NCBI RefSeq assembly: GCF_003515705.1
Contig: NZ_QWEH01000003.1
Span: 300,957 to 364,956, forward strand
Source: Oceanobacillus profundus
Lineage (GTDB): Bacteria; Bacillota; Bacilli; Bacillales; Amphibacillaceae
Reading direction: 5' to 3'
Length of the DNA: 64,000 bases
In this document: piece after piece, positions 51,757 through 60,987 of the stretch
Position numbering within the stretch: position 1 is the stretch's first letter
Layout: each line of letters starts with the position of its first letter
Translations under genes and position numbers: made by a program
Notes under the pieces: model-generated
What the model saw: the letters and a program-made list of their open reading frames with translations, nothing else
Told to the model about the DNA's origin: nothing
Database searches by the model: none

Positions 51757-52940
51757 ATCAAGTGAAGCGGCATGTGGAAACGAAATTCATTCATGGATCA
51801 CAGAGAGGGGAAACAAGCACTGGAGCGGTAAATACGCCTATTTACCTTTCATCTACTTTTCACCAAAACAGCTTTGATGCGTTTGGTCCGTTTGATTACA
51901 GCAGGTCAGGAAATCCAACACGTCAGGCATTGGAGGACAAAATTGCAGAGCTGGAAAATGGTTCACACGGATTCGGATTTGCGTCTGGTATGGCAGCCAT
52001 TTCCTCTGTACTATTATTGCTCTCTGCTGGTGATCACGTATTAGTAACAACGGATGTATACGGCGGAACATATCGTTTCGTATCAGAGGTTTTGAAACGA
52101 TATCAAATTGAACATACCTTTGTAAATATGACCGATTTAAATGAAACGGCTCATGCCATTCAGACGAATACAAAAGCGATTTATATTGAGACACCTTCCA
52201 ATCCATGTATGAATATTACGGACCTTACCGGAATCGTAAAAATTGCCAAGGCTAATAATTGCCTTACGTTTGTCGATAATACATTTATGACACCACTTTA
52301 TCAGAATCCATTAGACCTCGGGGCAGATATTGTACTTCATAGTGCAACTAAATTTCTATCCGGTCATAGTGATGTGATTGCAGGATTAGCTGTTACTCGT
52401 GATGAATCGCTCGGGGAAAAACTTGCTTCTATCCAAAACTCCTTTGGCGCAATTCTTGGTGCTCAAGATTCCTACCTATTACTGCAGGGAATGAAAACAT
52501 TAGGGGCTCGTTTGAAACAGTCTAGTCAATCCGCACAAGTATTGGTTGACTACTTAAAAGCACATCGGTTTGTTGAAAAAGTGTATTATCCTGGTTTAGC
52601 CTCTCACCCAGGATTTACAATTCATCAAAGGCAGTCCAAAGGGTCTGGAGCTGTCTTTTCGTTCCAACTACCAAATAGAGCTGCTGCAAAAGCATTTGTA
52701 GATCATGTTCAGATACCTGTTTTTGCTGTTAGTCTTGGAGCAGTGGAATCCATTCTGTCTTATCCTACAACAATGTCACATGCTGCGATGTCGAAGGAAG
52801 AACGTGAAAAAAGAGGCATTACAGATGGATTATTACGCTTTTCAGCAGGACTGGAATTCACAGATGATTTAATTGCAGATTTTGATCAAGCACTCCATGC
52901 AGCTGAAGTTTATGCTGCAGTAAAAACCTCTGCTTCTTAA
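51753..52940 (+). CDS. metC: cystathionine beta-lyase MetC
   Basis: 395 residues, PLP enzyme of the same family as MetI and clearly paralogous: FDYSRSGNPTRQALEDKIAE, FASGMAAISSVL, ETPSNPCMN, VDNTFMTPLYQNP and HSATKFLSGHSD. It splits cystathionine to homocysteine, pyruvate and ammonia. The ATG overlaps the metI stop, with GAGGAGGATG inside metI as ribosome site, so both are made from one SAM-controlled message. Assignment of MetI versus MetC follows gene order and similarity to B. subtilis. Confidence 0.93.
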   Translation: MNQVKRHVETKFIHGSQRGETSTGAVNTPIYLSSTFHQNSFDAFGPFDYSRSGNPTRQALEDKIAELENGSHGFGFASGMAAISSVLLLLSAGDHVLVTTDVYGGTYRFVSEVLKRYQIEHTFVNMTDLNETAHAIQTNTKAIYIETPSNPCMNITDLTGIVKIAKANNCLTFVDNTFMTPLYQNPLDLGADIVLHSATKFLSGHSDVIAGLAVTRDESLGEKLASIQNSFGAILGAQDSYLLLQGMKTLGARLKQSSQSAQVLVDYLKAHRFVEKVYYPGLASHPGFTIHQRQSKGSGAVFSFQLPNRAAAKAFVDHVQIPVFAVSLGAVESILSYPTTMSHAAMSKEEREKRGITDGLLRFSAGLEFTDDLIADFDQALHAAEVYAAVKTSAS

Positions 52941-52967
52941 TCTAATTTAGATTATTGCTTTATTGGC

Positions 52968-53004
52968 GAGCTCTGTCCTCTGACAATGCGTAAAGGACAG
53001 AGCT
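52968..53004 (+). terminator. inverted repeat after metC
   Basis: AGCTCTGTCCT / AGGACAGAGCT perfect stem; the T run is missing, so termination may be weak or need other factors. Confidence 0.55.
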
Positions 53005-53042
53005 ACTGCAGCTTAAAAGGCTGGGAATAAAGCCTATTACGA

Positions 53043-54407
53043 TTATTTACCTTCCGCCACCACTATCCGTTCTACAATTTCATCCTCAATCACCTTTCCT
53101 ACTTCTTCACCAAGTAGGTTATTTACCAGGATAGAAAAAATCAACCGCTCTCCATTGGATATATCTAGATATCCTGACAACGTGCTTACCCCCTCAATAG
53201 TTCCCGTTTTTGCTTGCACAGAAAACAATTTCATTCGTTCTTGAAGTGTTCCGCCAATCATTCGATCCGCATGTCCAGCTACTGGTAGTGCATGCAAAAA
53301 TACAGGAAACCACTCCTTTTTCTGAACTTCATACAATAATTGAGAAATTTCATTTGCCGGAATCAAATTACTATGTGATATACCAGAGCCATCTTTGATT
53401 AACAGATGTTTTACTGCAATGCCTAGCTGCTTCATTTCCTTCTCCAGTACTGGAATACCTTTTTCCCAACTTCCCTCTTTATGAATCCTTCTACCCATTT
53501 CCTTTATTAGCATTTCCGCTATTCCATTATTGCTTAACTTCATAAAAGGAATCAGTATTTCCGAGAGCGGAACGGAATCTTTTGAGCTTAGTACGGTTGC
53601 ATTCCTAGGGGATTCCCCTATTTTCACTTCACCATCCCAGCTTATTCCTTGCTTCGTAAGAGCGTTGCTGAAAAGCCTCATGGCGTATTCACTAGCGCCC
53701 CATACAGACATCCATCGTTTAACGGCCTCAGAAGTATGTGCAATTTCACCTGAAATTGTTATTCGATTACTGCCATGCTCCCGTTCCACTATCAAATCAT
53801 CGTCCAGAGCCTCTTTCACCGTTATTGCCTTATTTTGAACCGTTACATAATCTGTGTTCGGTGATATTGTAAATATTGGCGGCTCTCCAATAACTGTAGG
53901 TATCACTTCGATTAACACAGAACCCGTATCATAATCTTTATTTGGAGAAGCTGTCAACGCAGAAACTTCTGCACCATAATAATATTGCTCATCCGACCAA
54001 ACTAAATCACGAGAAAGTCGTACATGATCATACCACATATCATCCCCAATAATATCTCCAGTTATCTTATGGATACCTTTTTTCTTTATTTCTTCTGCGA
54101 ACGCTTTAAAGTCCTCCTTCAGTAAAGTAGGATCACCTTTACCAACTAGAAAAAGGTTGCCTTCAAGCGTATCTTTTCTTAACACCCCATCTGTTTGTAA
54201 TTGTGTAGAAAACGTATAGTCTTCTCCTAATACATTCAATGCAGCTGCAGCAGTTAAAAGTTTCATATTCGATGCGGGACGAAGACGAATATCATGATTA
54301 TATTCATATAAAACATCCCCAGATACTGCGGAGCGAATGCTAATACCAATTATTGCCCCCTCTAGCTTTGCATCTGTTTCGATGTAGCTATTTAATGCTT
54401 CCTTCAT
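53043..54407 (-). CDS. dacC: D-alanyl-D-alanine carboxypeptidase/endopeptidase (PBP4 type, S13)
   Basis: 454 residues from the ATG at 54407, after GGGAGGCGAG; the frame is open to 54533 but without a ribosome site. Class C penicillin-binding protein: SxxK in RPASNMKLLTAAAA, SxN in MKLSNNGIAEML and KTG in VQAKTGTIEGVSTL. Such enzymes trim or cut peptidoglycan peptides outside the cell. No signal peptide is seen from either start, which is odd for an envelope enzyme. It converges on metC and diverges from the YjcZ gene. Confidence 0.88.
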   Translation of the reverse strand: MKEALNSYIETDAKLEGAIIGISIRSAVSGDVLYEYNHDIRLRPASNMKLLTAAAALNVLGEDYTFSTQLQTDGVLRKDTLEGNLFLVGKGDPTLLKEDFKAFAEEIKKKGIHKITGDIIGDDMWYDHVRLSRDLVWSDEQYYYGAEVSALTASPNKDYDTGSVLIEVIPTVIGEPPIFTISPNTDYVTVQNKAITVKEALDDDLIVEREHGSNRITISGEIAHTSEAVKRWMSVWGASEYAMRLFSNALTKQGISWDGEVKIGESPRNATVLSSKDSVPLSEILIPFMKLSNNGIAEMLIKEMGRRIHKEGSWEKGIPVLEKEMKQLGIAVKHLLIKDGSGISHSNLIPANEISQLLYEVQKKEWFPVFLHALPVAGHADRMIGGTLQERMKLFSVQAKTGTIEGVSTLSGYLDISNGERLIFSILVNNLLGEEVGKVIEDEIVERIVVAEGK

Positions 54408-54569
54408 ATACGCTCGCCTCCCTTCTATGACAAATAGTTCTACATCAATACCACAAAACCCTTTCGTCGTCATATACAACAAATCATTTTTTATTTTAAC
54501 CCCAGCGCCCTGCCAAAAATCCATTCCGTTCATATACTATGTGTAAACGAAAGCAGGGAGGTGTAAAAT

Positions 54570-54671
54570 ATGAGTGATTGTGGCGGCCGCGGCAATAGCA
54601 GCTTTGCTTTAATTGTCGTTCTTTTCATCCTATTAATTATCGTTGGAACATCTTTCGGAAAGTCATACTAG
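54570..54671 (+). CDS. YjcZ-family sporulation peptide, second copy
   Basis: 33 residues: short Gly/Cys head (SDCGGRGNSS) and the conserved tail [18 protein letters not shown]. It is shorter than the copy at 17061 but shares the tail nearly exactly. GGGAGGTG lies seven bases before the ATG. CATATACTA (54531-54539) fits a sigma-K -10 box, but the -35 position shows CC rather than AC. Expected in the late mother cell; exact role unknown. Confidence 0.8.
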   Translation: MSDCGGRGNSSFALIVVLFILLIIVGTSFGKSY

Positions 54672-54756
54672 AGATTGTTATGTAGTACTAAGTTGTGTTC
54701 TCCCTTTTTTATCAACTTATTTTCTTTCCTCCTCTCATTAGATAACGGAACCTTGA

Positions 54757-54780
54757 GGGATGCTTTAGCATCCTTTTTTT
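54757..54780 (+). terminator. terminator downstream of the YjcZ-family gene
   Basis: GGATGC-TTTA-GCATCC followed by seven T. Confidence 0.85.
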
Positions 54781-54944
54781 GATGAAAAACACCTCCTACA
54801 ATAGCAACCTTGTAAATTAACAGCAGAAAAGATTACGAATAATATTCTAAAATCAAGGAAAATATAGGACTTTTTGTATTGTGAATGTAAATCGATCCCA
54901 TGCTATACTATACTCAATCATTTTAGTATGTAAGGGGGATTTAT

Positions 54945-55613
54945 GTGCGAAAGATAAAAGCAAAATGGAAACTATTTTTCCTTATTTCCATCGCTATGGT
55001 TTTTGCTCTCATAGTGACAGCTTGCGGAAACGAAACAGAAAATGAGCAAGAAAATAATACTGGTGGACAAGCAGAGAGCTCCACAATTGAAGAAAATCCT
55101 ATTGTTACCATTACTATGGAGAATGATAAAGAAATCATTGCTGAGCTATATCCTAAAATTGCCCCAAATACAGTGGCAAATTTTATCTCATTAATTGAGG
55201 ATGGTTTTTATAATGACTTAATTTTCCATCGGGTTATTCCAGGTTTTATGATTCAAGGTGGAGATCCTGAAGGGATTGGCACTGGGGGGCCAGGTTACTC
55301 GATTCCAGGAGAGTTTCAATCTAATGGTTTTGATAATGAATTAAAGCATGAACGCGGCGTACTTTCCATGGCTAGGTCTAGTCATCCTGATTCAGCTGGT
55401 TCCCAGTTTTTCATTATGGTAAAGCAGTCGTCACATCTCGATGGAGACTATGCGGCATTTGGTAAGGTAATTGAAGGTATAGAAGTAGTAGATGAAATTG
55501 TTGCCGCTCAAAGAGATGAAACAGATAAGCCATTAGAAGATCAAAGCATTAAAACAGTCACTGTGGATACAAAAGGGCATAGCTATCCAGCACCCGAAAA
55601 AACAGAAGAATAA
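54945..55613 (+). CDS. cyclophilin-type peptidyl-prolyl isomerase lipoprotein
   Basis: 222 residues from a GTG at 54945, seven bases after AAGGGGG. The signal peptide has lipobox VTAC, an acidic linker (NETENEQENNTGGQAESS) follows, then a cyclophilin domain with FHRVIPGFMIQGGDPEG, GVLSMARSSHPDSAGSQFFI and the HLDGDYAAFGKVIEG end. The catalytic Arg and Gln (FHR, MIQGG) are present; the tryptophan of cyclosporin-binding forms is absent. It should speed folding of secreted proteins outside the membrane. Single gene followed by a terminator. Confidence 0.93.
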   Translation: MRKIKAKWKLFFLISIAMVFALIVTACGNETENEQENNTGGQAESSTIEENPIVTITMENDKEIIAELYPKIAPNTVANFISLIEDGFYNDLIFHRVIPGFMIQGGDPEGIGTGGPGYSIPGEFQSNGFDNELKHERGVLSMARSSHPDSAGSQFFIMVKQSSHLDGDYAAFGKVIEGIEVVDEIVAAQRDETDKPLEDQSIKTVTVDTKGHSYPAPEKTEE

Positions 55614-55654
55614 ACGATAACCGAAAATCGCTTAAAGACGGTTTTCGGTTATAT
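55614..55654 (+). terminator. terminator of the cyclophilin gene
   Basis: ATAACCGAAAA / TTTTCGGTTAT stem around a 14-base loop. Confidence 0.8.
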
Positions 55655-55859
55655 CCTCCCTAATCCCTGAGTCAACTTCCAAACTCGAAAAATGACCTAA
55701 AATCCCTACTCAAATTATAAAACCACACACCATAGTTCCAATTTCCTAGCAGGTTATATAAAGCTCTCCTGATTTCAAGAGTCTGCTTGGCTTTAAAGAT
55801 ATAAATCTAGTATAATAATAGTACTAACTATAGAATCAGTTTCAAGAGAGGTAGTAAAA

Positions 55860-57557
55860 ATGAACCATAAAACGGAGCTAGATAAAATATACCAAAAGCT
55901 GAAGGATATTAAATTTGCCCTTGATGCTTCATCAATCGTTGCCATAACAGATAATAATGGAATTGTCACGTATGCTAACGAAAAGTTTTGCGAAATTTCA
56001 CAGTACAGTGAAGCCGAATTAATTGGCAGCAATCATAATATCATTAATTCCGGCTTTCATCCGAGCTCTTTTTTTAAAGATTTATGGGAAACGATTCAAG
56101 ACGGGAATGTATGGAGAGGCGAAATAAAAAATAAAGCAAAGGACGGTACTTATTACTGGGTAGATACGACCATTGTTCCATTTTTAACACCTGATGGAGA
56201 AGTCTATCAATATATTTCAGTACGTCATGACATTACAACTCGTAAAGAACATGAGGCGTATATCGAGCGTATGGCGTATACAGATCCAGTGACAAAACTA
56301 CCAAACCGAAATCACTTTCGCAAGTGGGTTGAAAATCAACCAATACAACCACAAGAAGTTGTAGCTGTTTTGTATCTAGACTTAGACCGGTTTAAAGCCA
56401 TTAACGATAATTTTGGTCATGACACTGGTGACGCCATGCTTAAAACTGTTGCCAATCGTCTAAAAGAGTGTTTAACTGAATCAGACTTCATTTCACGACA
56501 AGGCGGAGATGAATTCATCATTATTTTGAAAAATAATCTCTCTGAACATGCTATACAAGCGTTGGCAACTACTATATTGAAACAGATCCGTTTACCTTAT
56601 CAAATCGACGATAAACAGATGTCGACATCTGCAAGCATTGGAATTAGCAGGCAAGCATACGTTTCAAAGGAGTGGCCTAGCATTACTTTCATCGAATCCA
56701 TAATGAAACAGGCTGATACAGCAATGTATCATGCCAAAAGAAATGGCGGTAACCAATACTGCTTTAATACAGAGGACCAAAATATTTTGCTCGAACGAAA
56801 TTATCAAATTGACTTAGAATTAAAAGAGGCACTTGGGCGAAATGAATTTACAGTTGTCTACCAACCAATTGTCAATCTTAAAAATAATAAAATCGTTGGT
56901 TTGGAAGCATTACTACGTTGGCATAATAAAAAATTAGGATTTGTCGCACCAAATGAGTTCATACCTATCCTGGAGGAAAATGGTATGATTGTTCCAGTTG
57001 GGAAATGGATATTGGCAACTGTTTGCAGCCAAATGAAGGTGTGGCAAGAACAAGGAATCTTGCTACAACGTATTTGTGTTAACGTTTCACCAATGCAATT
57101 TAAGGATAAGAAATTCATACATGATTTACAGGAAATTTTAAATGAATCACTATTAGATGCGTCTTACTTAGAAATCGAAATAACAGAAGGGACCATTCTT
57201 GATATCGAAACTTCTTCTAGAACAATCAATAAATTAAAGGAGCTTGGTGTCAATGTCTCGATCGATGACTTTGGGACAGGCTACTCTTCATTAAGCTATT
57301 TGAAACGGCTACCAATTGATACACTAAAAATCGACAAGTCTTTTATTGATGATTTGGATAGAGACGGTGAAATCATAGCAAATACTATCATAAGTATGGG
57401 AAAAAATTTAAATTTCAGGGTAATTGCTGAAGGAATTGAAAGTGAAGACCAACTAAATTATCTTAAAAAACAAAAATGTCACGAGGGGCAAGGCTATTAT
57501 TTCAGTAAGCCCATAGGTGATGGAGAGATTACGGAACTATTTAGTCAATTAGGCTAG
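55860..57557 (+). CDS. PAS-GGDEF-EAL cyclic-di-GMP signalling protein
   Basis: 565 residues, soluble. A PAS domain (about 10-128; ITDNNGIVTYANEKFCEIS, GTYYWVDTTIVPF) is followed by GGDEF (RQGGDEF, 213-219) and EAL domains. The GGDEF active site is intact, but the inhibitory I-site RxxD is TESD (206-209), so product feedback is probably absent. The EAL domain keeps EALLRW, NVSPMQF, EITEGTI, DDFGTGYSS, KIDKSFI and EGIES, so phosphodiesterase activity is likely. It may make or break c-di-GMP in response to a signal sensed by PAS. GAGAGGTAG precedes the ATG. Confidence 0.93.
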   Translation: MNHKTELDKIYQKLKDIKFALDASSIVAITDNNGIVTYANEKFCEISQYSEAELIGSNHNIINSGFHPSSFFKDLWETIQDGNVWRGEIKNKAKDGTYYWVDTTIVPFLTPDGEVYQYISVRHDITTRKEHEAYIERMAYTDPVTKLPNRNHFRKWVENQPIQPQEVVAVLYLDLDRFKAINDNFGHDTGDAMLKTVANRLKECLTESDFISRQGGDEFIIILKNNLSEHAIQALATTILKQIRLPYQIDDKQMSTSASIGISRQAYVSKEWPSITFIESIMKQADTAMYHAKRNGGNQYCFNTEDQNILLERNYQIDLELKEALGRNEFTVVYQPIVNLKNNKIVGLEALLRWHNKKLGFVAPNEFIPILEENGMIVPVGKWILATVCSQMKVWQEQGILLQRICVNVSPMQFKDKKFIHDLQEILNESLLDASYLEIEITEGTILDIETSSRTINKLKELGVNVSIDDFGTGYSSLSYLKRLPIDTLKIDKSFIDDLDRDGEIIANTIISMGKNLNFRVIAEGIESEDQLNYLKKQKCHEGQGYYFSKPIGDGEITELFSQLG

Positions 57558-57582
57558 TCGACTATCACAGGAGCCAGAACAC

Positions 57583-57617
57583 AAAGGCCAGAATCAATTG
57601 ATTCTGGCCTTTTTTAT
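57583..57617. terminator. bidirectional terminator between the c-di-GMP gene and tatA
   Basis: Perfect palindrome AAAGGCCAGAATCA / TGATTCTGGCCTTT with A and T runs on either side. Confidence 0.92.
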
Positions 57618-57826
57618 GCTTTGTTTTGATCCTCTTTTTCTTTTTCTTTATTTTTATTCTCATCCGAAGAATCATCATCTATCAAATTATTTGCAGAACT
57701 CTTAAATTCACGCAATGTTTGCCCTGCCGCCTTACCGATTTCCGGTAATTTTTTCGGCCCAAAAATAATTAACGCAAGAATTACAATCAGGATTAGTCCT
57801 GGAATTCCTATATTCGCGATACCCAT
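57614..57826 (-). CDS. tatA: twin-arginine translocase subunit TatA
   Basis: 70 residues from the ATG at 57826, six bases after GGGGGTG; an ATG at 57841 overlaps that site. One N-terminal span ([16 protein letters not shown]) is followed by the [20 protein letters not shown] amphipathic helix and a charged tail. TatA oligomers form the pore with TatC, which is not encoded here. YkuE at 7.1 kb in this window is a likely cargo. It is alone in its transcription unit. Confidence 0.92.
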   Translation of the reverse strand: MGIANIGIPGLILIVILALIIFGPKKLPEIGKAAGQTLREFKSSANNLIDDDSSDENKNKEKEKEDQNKA

Positions 57827-57841
57827 CTGTGTCACCCCCAT

Positions 57842-58235
57842 ACTCCACCAATTATACTCCTTTATCTAAAAAATTAAAACATATTGTGCACCTTTCATTC
57901 AACTCTAGAGAAATATAGTAGCATACAATCCGGTTATAACATGTATGTATAATGAAAGGAGACGACTCATATTTTAATTAAACCACGATACGGTTCTGGT
58001 CGGAAACAGCTGGAATAGGAATAGGATAATCTTTTATAATTCCCTGTGATATATTCGTTTGATCCCTTCCTTTTCAAATGATACAAATTTACTTCGTTAA
58101 GTAATAAAGTAAGGGTGTCAAAGTACCTTGAATCAATTAGAACGTTAACACTCTATTTGACACCCCCCTATGTGGTATAGAGAAACTTGTTATCCACATC
58201 TTTAGTTATTATTAAATGAATTTCGTTTGGCTCAG
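57842..58235. other. intergenic region with inverted repeat, no convincing gene
   Basis: Contains GGGTGTCAAA (58113-58122) against TTTGACACCC (58156-58165), a possible operator or terminator. An AAAGGAG at about 57956 is not followed by a usable start codon; the frame ILIKPRYGSGRKQLE-stop is very short. Confidence 0.45.
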
Positions 58236-58403
58236 CTACTTTATTCTTTCCTCCCTAGCTGCTTTTCTTGCTTCCTTTTTCGCTTTTCTTGCTACTTTTT
58301 TCGCTTGCTTAGCTGCCTCTTTCACTTCCTTAACCGATTGCTTTGCTGCTAGTTTCTCTTCCTTATTCGCATGCTTTACAGCTAGTTTCTCTTCTATAGT
58401 CAT
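58236..58403 (-). CDS. small Lys/Ala-rich basic helical protein, 55 residues
   Basis: From the ATG at 58403, after AGAGGAGAA, the protein reads TIEEKLAVKHANKEEKLAAK and then KKVARKAKKEARKAARE: one long positively charged, alanine-rich helix. It resembles histone-like tails or spore DNA/RNA-binding proteins in composition, but no family signature is present. It lies downstream of the giant acidic repeat gene and its 115-residue partner, behind a weak terminator. A role as counter-charge for the acidic repeats is only a guess. Confidence 0.65.
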   Translation of the reverse strand: MTIEEKLAVKHANKEEKLAAKQSVKEVKEAAKQAKKVARKAKKEARKAAREERIK

Positions 58404-58467
58404 TTTGAATTCTCCTCTCAAGTTAAAGATTCTTTCATTCTCACATCTATCGTAATTAATTTAAAAG

Positions 58468-58512
58468 TTTGAGCTGTGACCTAAGGTTTGTTAACCTTTC
58501 ACACAGCCCAAA
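58468..58512 (-). terminator. terminator-like hairpin after the 115-residue gene
   Basis: GGGCTGTG / CACAGC with inner AGGTT / AACCT on the minus strand, then CAAACTTTT; a weak T tail. Confidence 0.55.
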
Positions 58513-58520
58513 TAATTAAT

Positions 58521-58868
58521 TTACTTCATCTGAAATTCTACATGTGTTGGGTGCTTACTGCTTTTGCTTACCCCCATTTTCATTCCACCGCCGCTATTTT
58601 CCTGAATAATTTGGAATACAACTTTTCTATCTACATTGGATACATTTATTTTGTATTCTTTCTCTTCTGAGGGGCCAATTGTATCTTCAGTTATTCGTTC
58701 TTCATTCAAATAAACTGGTAGCTTTTCTTTTGTTTTTGAATCTTCATCGTATACATTTAGTTTAAAAGGACGACTATATTTTTGATTACTATTTTTAATA
58801 GCTACAGTAAGCGTTTCTTGACTTTGATCCGTCTTAATCCTACAAGTAGATACGGATCTTTTACCCAT
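58521..58868 (-). CDS. hypothetical beta-rich protein, 115 residues, partner of repeat protein
   Basis: AAGGAGGAG precedes the ATG, 25 bases after the repeat-protein gene, so the two are surely co-transcribed. The product starts MGKRSVSTCRIKTDQSQETL and has alternating polar and hydrophobic strands (YSRPFKLNVYDEDSKTKEKL, KEYKINVSNVDRKVVFQIIQ), suggesting a single beta-sandwich. It has one cysteine (C9) near the N-terminus and no signal peptide or membrane span. No family recognised. Size and strand pattern recall spore-appendage or coat subunits, but sequence does not prove this. Confidence 0.7.
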   Translation of the reverse strand: MGKRSVSTCRIKTDQSQETLTVAIKNSNQKYSRPFKLNVYDEDSKTKEKLPVYLNEERITEDTIGPSEEKEYKINVSNVDRKVVFQIIQENSGGGMKMGVSKSSKHPTHVEFQMK

Positions 58869-58893
58869 CTAATCTCCTCCTTATCCAGATTAT

Positions 58894-60987
58894 TTACTCA
58901 TTTCTTAAAGATTCTATTGCATTAAGAATTGCTGCTCGATTACTATCTTCTCTTTCTAACAATACATTTAGTGTATTTGTAAGATTAGTCATTAAATTAT
59001 CCATATTTTCCGGGTTGTTTTCTCCTCTAAAAGCTTCTAATATACCTATAATAGAAAGTAATGATACTACTAATATGCTTGTATTATCATTGATACCAAT
59101 ATTAATGTTCGTATTGTTACCTGTTGTCAGGGTATTATTACCAGCATTGGCTTCAATATTGTTATTTTCGAATGTTGCATTAGAATCCGAGTCCGCTGTT
59201 GCATCTGCATCTGACGTTGAATCTGCATCTGACGTTGAGTCCGCATCTGACGTTGAATCTGCATCTGATGTCGCATCTGCGTCTGACGTTGAATCTGCAT
59301 CTGACGTCGAGTCCGCATCTGACGTTGAATCTGCATCTGACGTCGAGTCCGCATCTGACGTTGAATCTGCATCTGATGTCGCATCTGCGTCTGATGTTGA
59401 ATCGGAGTCTGATGTCGCATCTGCGTCTGATGTTGAATCTGCATCTGATGTCGCATCTGCGTCTGATGTTGAATCTGCATCTGATGTCGCATCTGCGTCT
59501 GACGTTGAATCTGCGTCTGATGTCGCATCTGCGTCTGATGTTGAATCGGAGTCGGAGTTTGAATTCGAATCTGAATCGGATGTTGCGTCTGAGTCGGAAT
59601 TTGAATCCGCTGTCGCATCTGCATCCGATGTTGAGTCGGAGTCGGAATTCGAATCCGCTGTTGCATCTGCATCTGCTGTTGAATCAGAGTCAGAGTTTGA
59701 ATCCGCTGTTGCATCTGCATCTGACGTTGAATCGGAGTCGGAATTCGAATCCGCTGTTGCATCTGCATCTGACGTTGAATCGGAGTCAGAGTTTGAATCT
59801 GAATCAGATGTAGCATCTGCGTCTGATGTTGAGTCGGAGTCGGAATTTGAATCCGCTGTCGCATCTGCATCTGATGTTGAATCAGAGTCAGAGTTTGAAT
59901 CCGCTGTCGCATCTGCATCCGATGTTGAATCGGAGTCGGAGTTTGAATCTGAATCAGATGTAGCATCTGCGTCTGATGTTGAGTCGGAGTCGGAATTTGA
60001 ATCCGCTGTCGCATCTGCATCTGCTGTTGAATCAGAGTCAGAGTTTGAATCCGCTGTTGCATCTGCATCTGACGTTGAATCGGAGTCAGAGTTTGAATCC
60101 GCTGTTGCATCTGCATCTGACGTTGAATCGGAGTCAGAGTTTGAATCCGCTGTTGCATCTGCATCTGACGTTGAATCGGAATCAGAGTTTGAATCCGCTG
60201 TTGCATCTGCATCTGACGTTGAATCGGAGTCGGAGTTTGAATCTGAATCAGATGTAGCATCTGCGTCTGCTGTTGAATCGGAGTCGGAATTCGAATCAGC
60301 TGTTGCATCTGCATCCGAAGTTGAATCGGAGTCGGAGTTTGAATCCGCTGTTGCATCTGCATCTGACGTTGAATCGGAGTCAGAGTTTGAATCCGCTGTT
60401 GCATCTGCATCTGACGTTGAATCAGAGTCAGAGTTTGAATCCGCTGTTGCATCTGCATCTGCTGTTGAATCGGAGTCGGAGTTTGAATCTGAATCAGATG
60501 TAGCATCTGCATCCGATGTTGAATCGGAGTCGGAATTCGAATCAGCTTTCGCATCTGCATCTGCTGTTGAATCGGAGTCGGAGTTTGAATCTGAATCAGA
60601 TGTAGCATCTGCGTCTGCTGTTGAATCGGAGTCGGAATTCGAATCCGCTGTTGCATCTGCATCCGAAGTTGAATCGGAATCGGAATTCGAGTCCGCTGTC
60701 GCATCTGCATCCGAAGTTGAATCGGAGTCGGAATTTGAATCAGCTTTCGCTGTAGCATCTGCATTTGAAGTTGAGCCAGAGTCTGAGTCTGAGTTCGAAT
60801 CTGCTTGGGAATCAGAATCTGCTTGTGAGTCAGATTTTGAATCCACTTCTGCATTCAAATATGCATCAGCATCCGCATCTGCATCTGCTTCAGCATTTAA
60901 ATTTTCATCCAGCAATAAATTATATTTATTTAGCTTATTAATATACTTTCTTCTTTTCCTGTATCTATTTGATTCATATTTAGCCAA
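58894..60987 (-). CDS. giant Asp/Ser/Ala tandem-repeat protein, 697 residues
   Basis: Starts with TTG ([20 protein letters not shown]), eight bases after AAAGGAGGT. After the basic head and an Ala/Asp linker, residues about 50-600 are tandem repeats: about 25-30 copies of a 16-residue unit ([16 protein letters not shown]), then 6-residue units (SDADST). The repeats contain no Lys, Arg or aromatic residue. The about 95-residue C-terminus is different: Asn-rich ([20 protein letters not shown]), a hydrophobic stretch ([16 protein letters not shown]) and a helical end ([10 protein letters not shown]). No signal peptide and no LPXTG. It could be a spore-surface or cytosolic structural protein. Confidence 0.8.
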   Translation of the reverse strand: MAKYESNRYRKRRKYINKLNKYNLLLDENLNAEADADADADAYLNAEVDSKSDSQADSDSQADSNSDSDSGSTSNADATAKADSNSDSDSTSDADATADSNSDSDSTSDADATADSNSDSDSTADADATSDSDSNSDSDSTADADAKADSNSDSDSTSDADATSDSDSNSDSDSTADADATADSNSDSDSTSDADATADSNSDSDSTSDADATADSNSDSDSTSDADATADSNSDSDSTADADATSDSDSNSDSDSTSDADATADSNSDSDSTSDADATADSNSDSDSTSDADATADSNSDSDSTSDADATADSNSDSDSTADADATADSNSDSDSTSDADATSDSDSNSDSDSTSDADATADSNSDSDSTSDADATADSNSDSDSTSDADATSDSDSNSDSDSTSDADATADSNSDSDSTSDADATADSNSDSDSTADADATADSNSDSDSTSDADATADSNSDSDATSDSDSNSNSDSDSTSDADATSDADSTSDADATSDADSTSDADATSDADSTSDADATSDSDSTSDADATSDADSTSDADSTSDADSTSDADSTSDADSTSDADATSDADSTSDADSTSDADSTSDADATADSDSNATFENNNIEANAGNNTLTTGNNTNINIGINDNTSILVVSLLSIIGILEAFRGENNPENMDNLMTNLTNTLNVLLEREDSNRAAILNAIESLRNE
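59180..60790 (-). repeat. tandem coding repeat array (48-bp and 18-bp units)
   Basis: Plus-strand text shows a 48-base period (GTTGAATCGGAGTCGGAG... then GTTGCATCTGCATCTGAC) from about 59540 to 60740 and an 18-base period (GAATCTGCATCTGACGTT-like) at 59210-59540. Unit variants (gTCGGAG/gTCAGAG, GCATCTGCGTCT/GCATCTGCATCT) are synonymous or conservative on the minus strand. Such arrays expand and contract by slippage. Confidence 0.9.

Noticed and set aside
58521..58868. 115-residue protein considered as an Ena (DUF3992) spore-appendage subunit
   Set aside because: Size and beta pattern are suggestive, but the N-terminal double cysteine motif of Ena proteins is missing (only one Cys), so the call was not made.
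59180..60790. Tandem repeats considered as a CRISPR array
   Set aside because: Units are adjacent coding repeats of 18 or 48 bases without unique spacers, and no cas genes are present.
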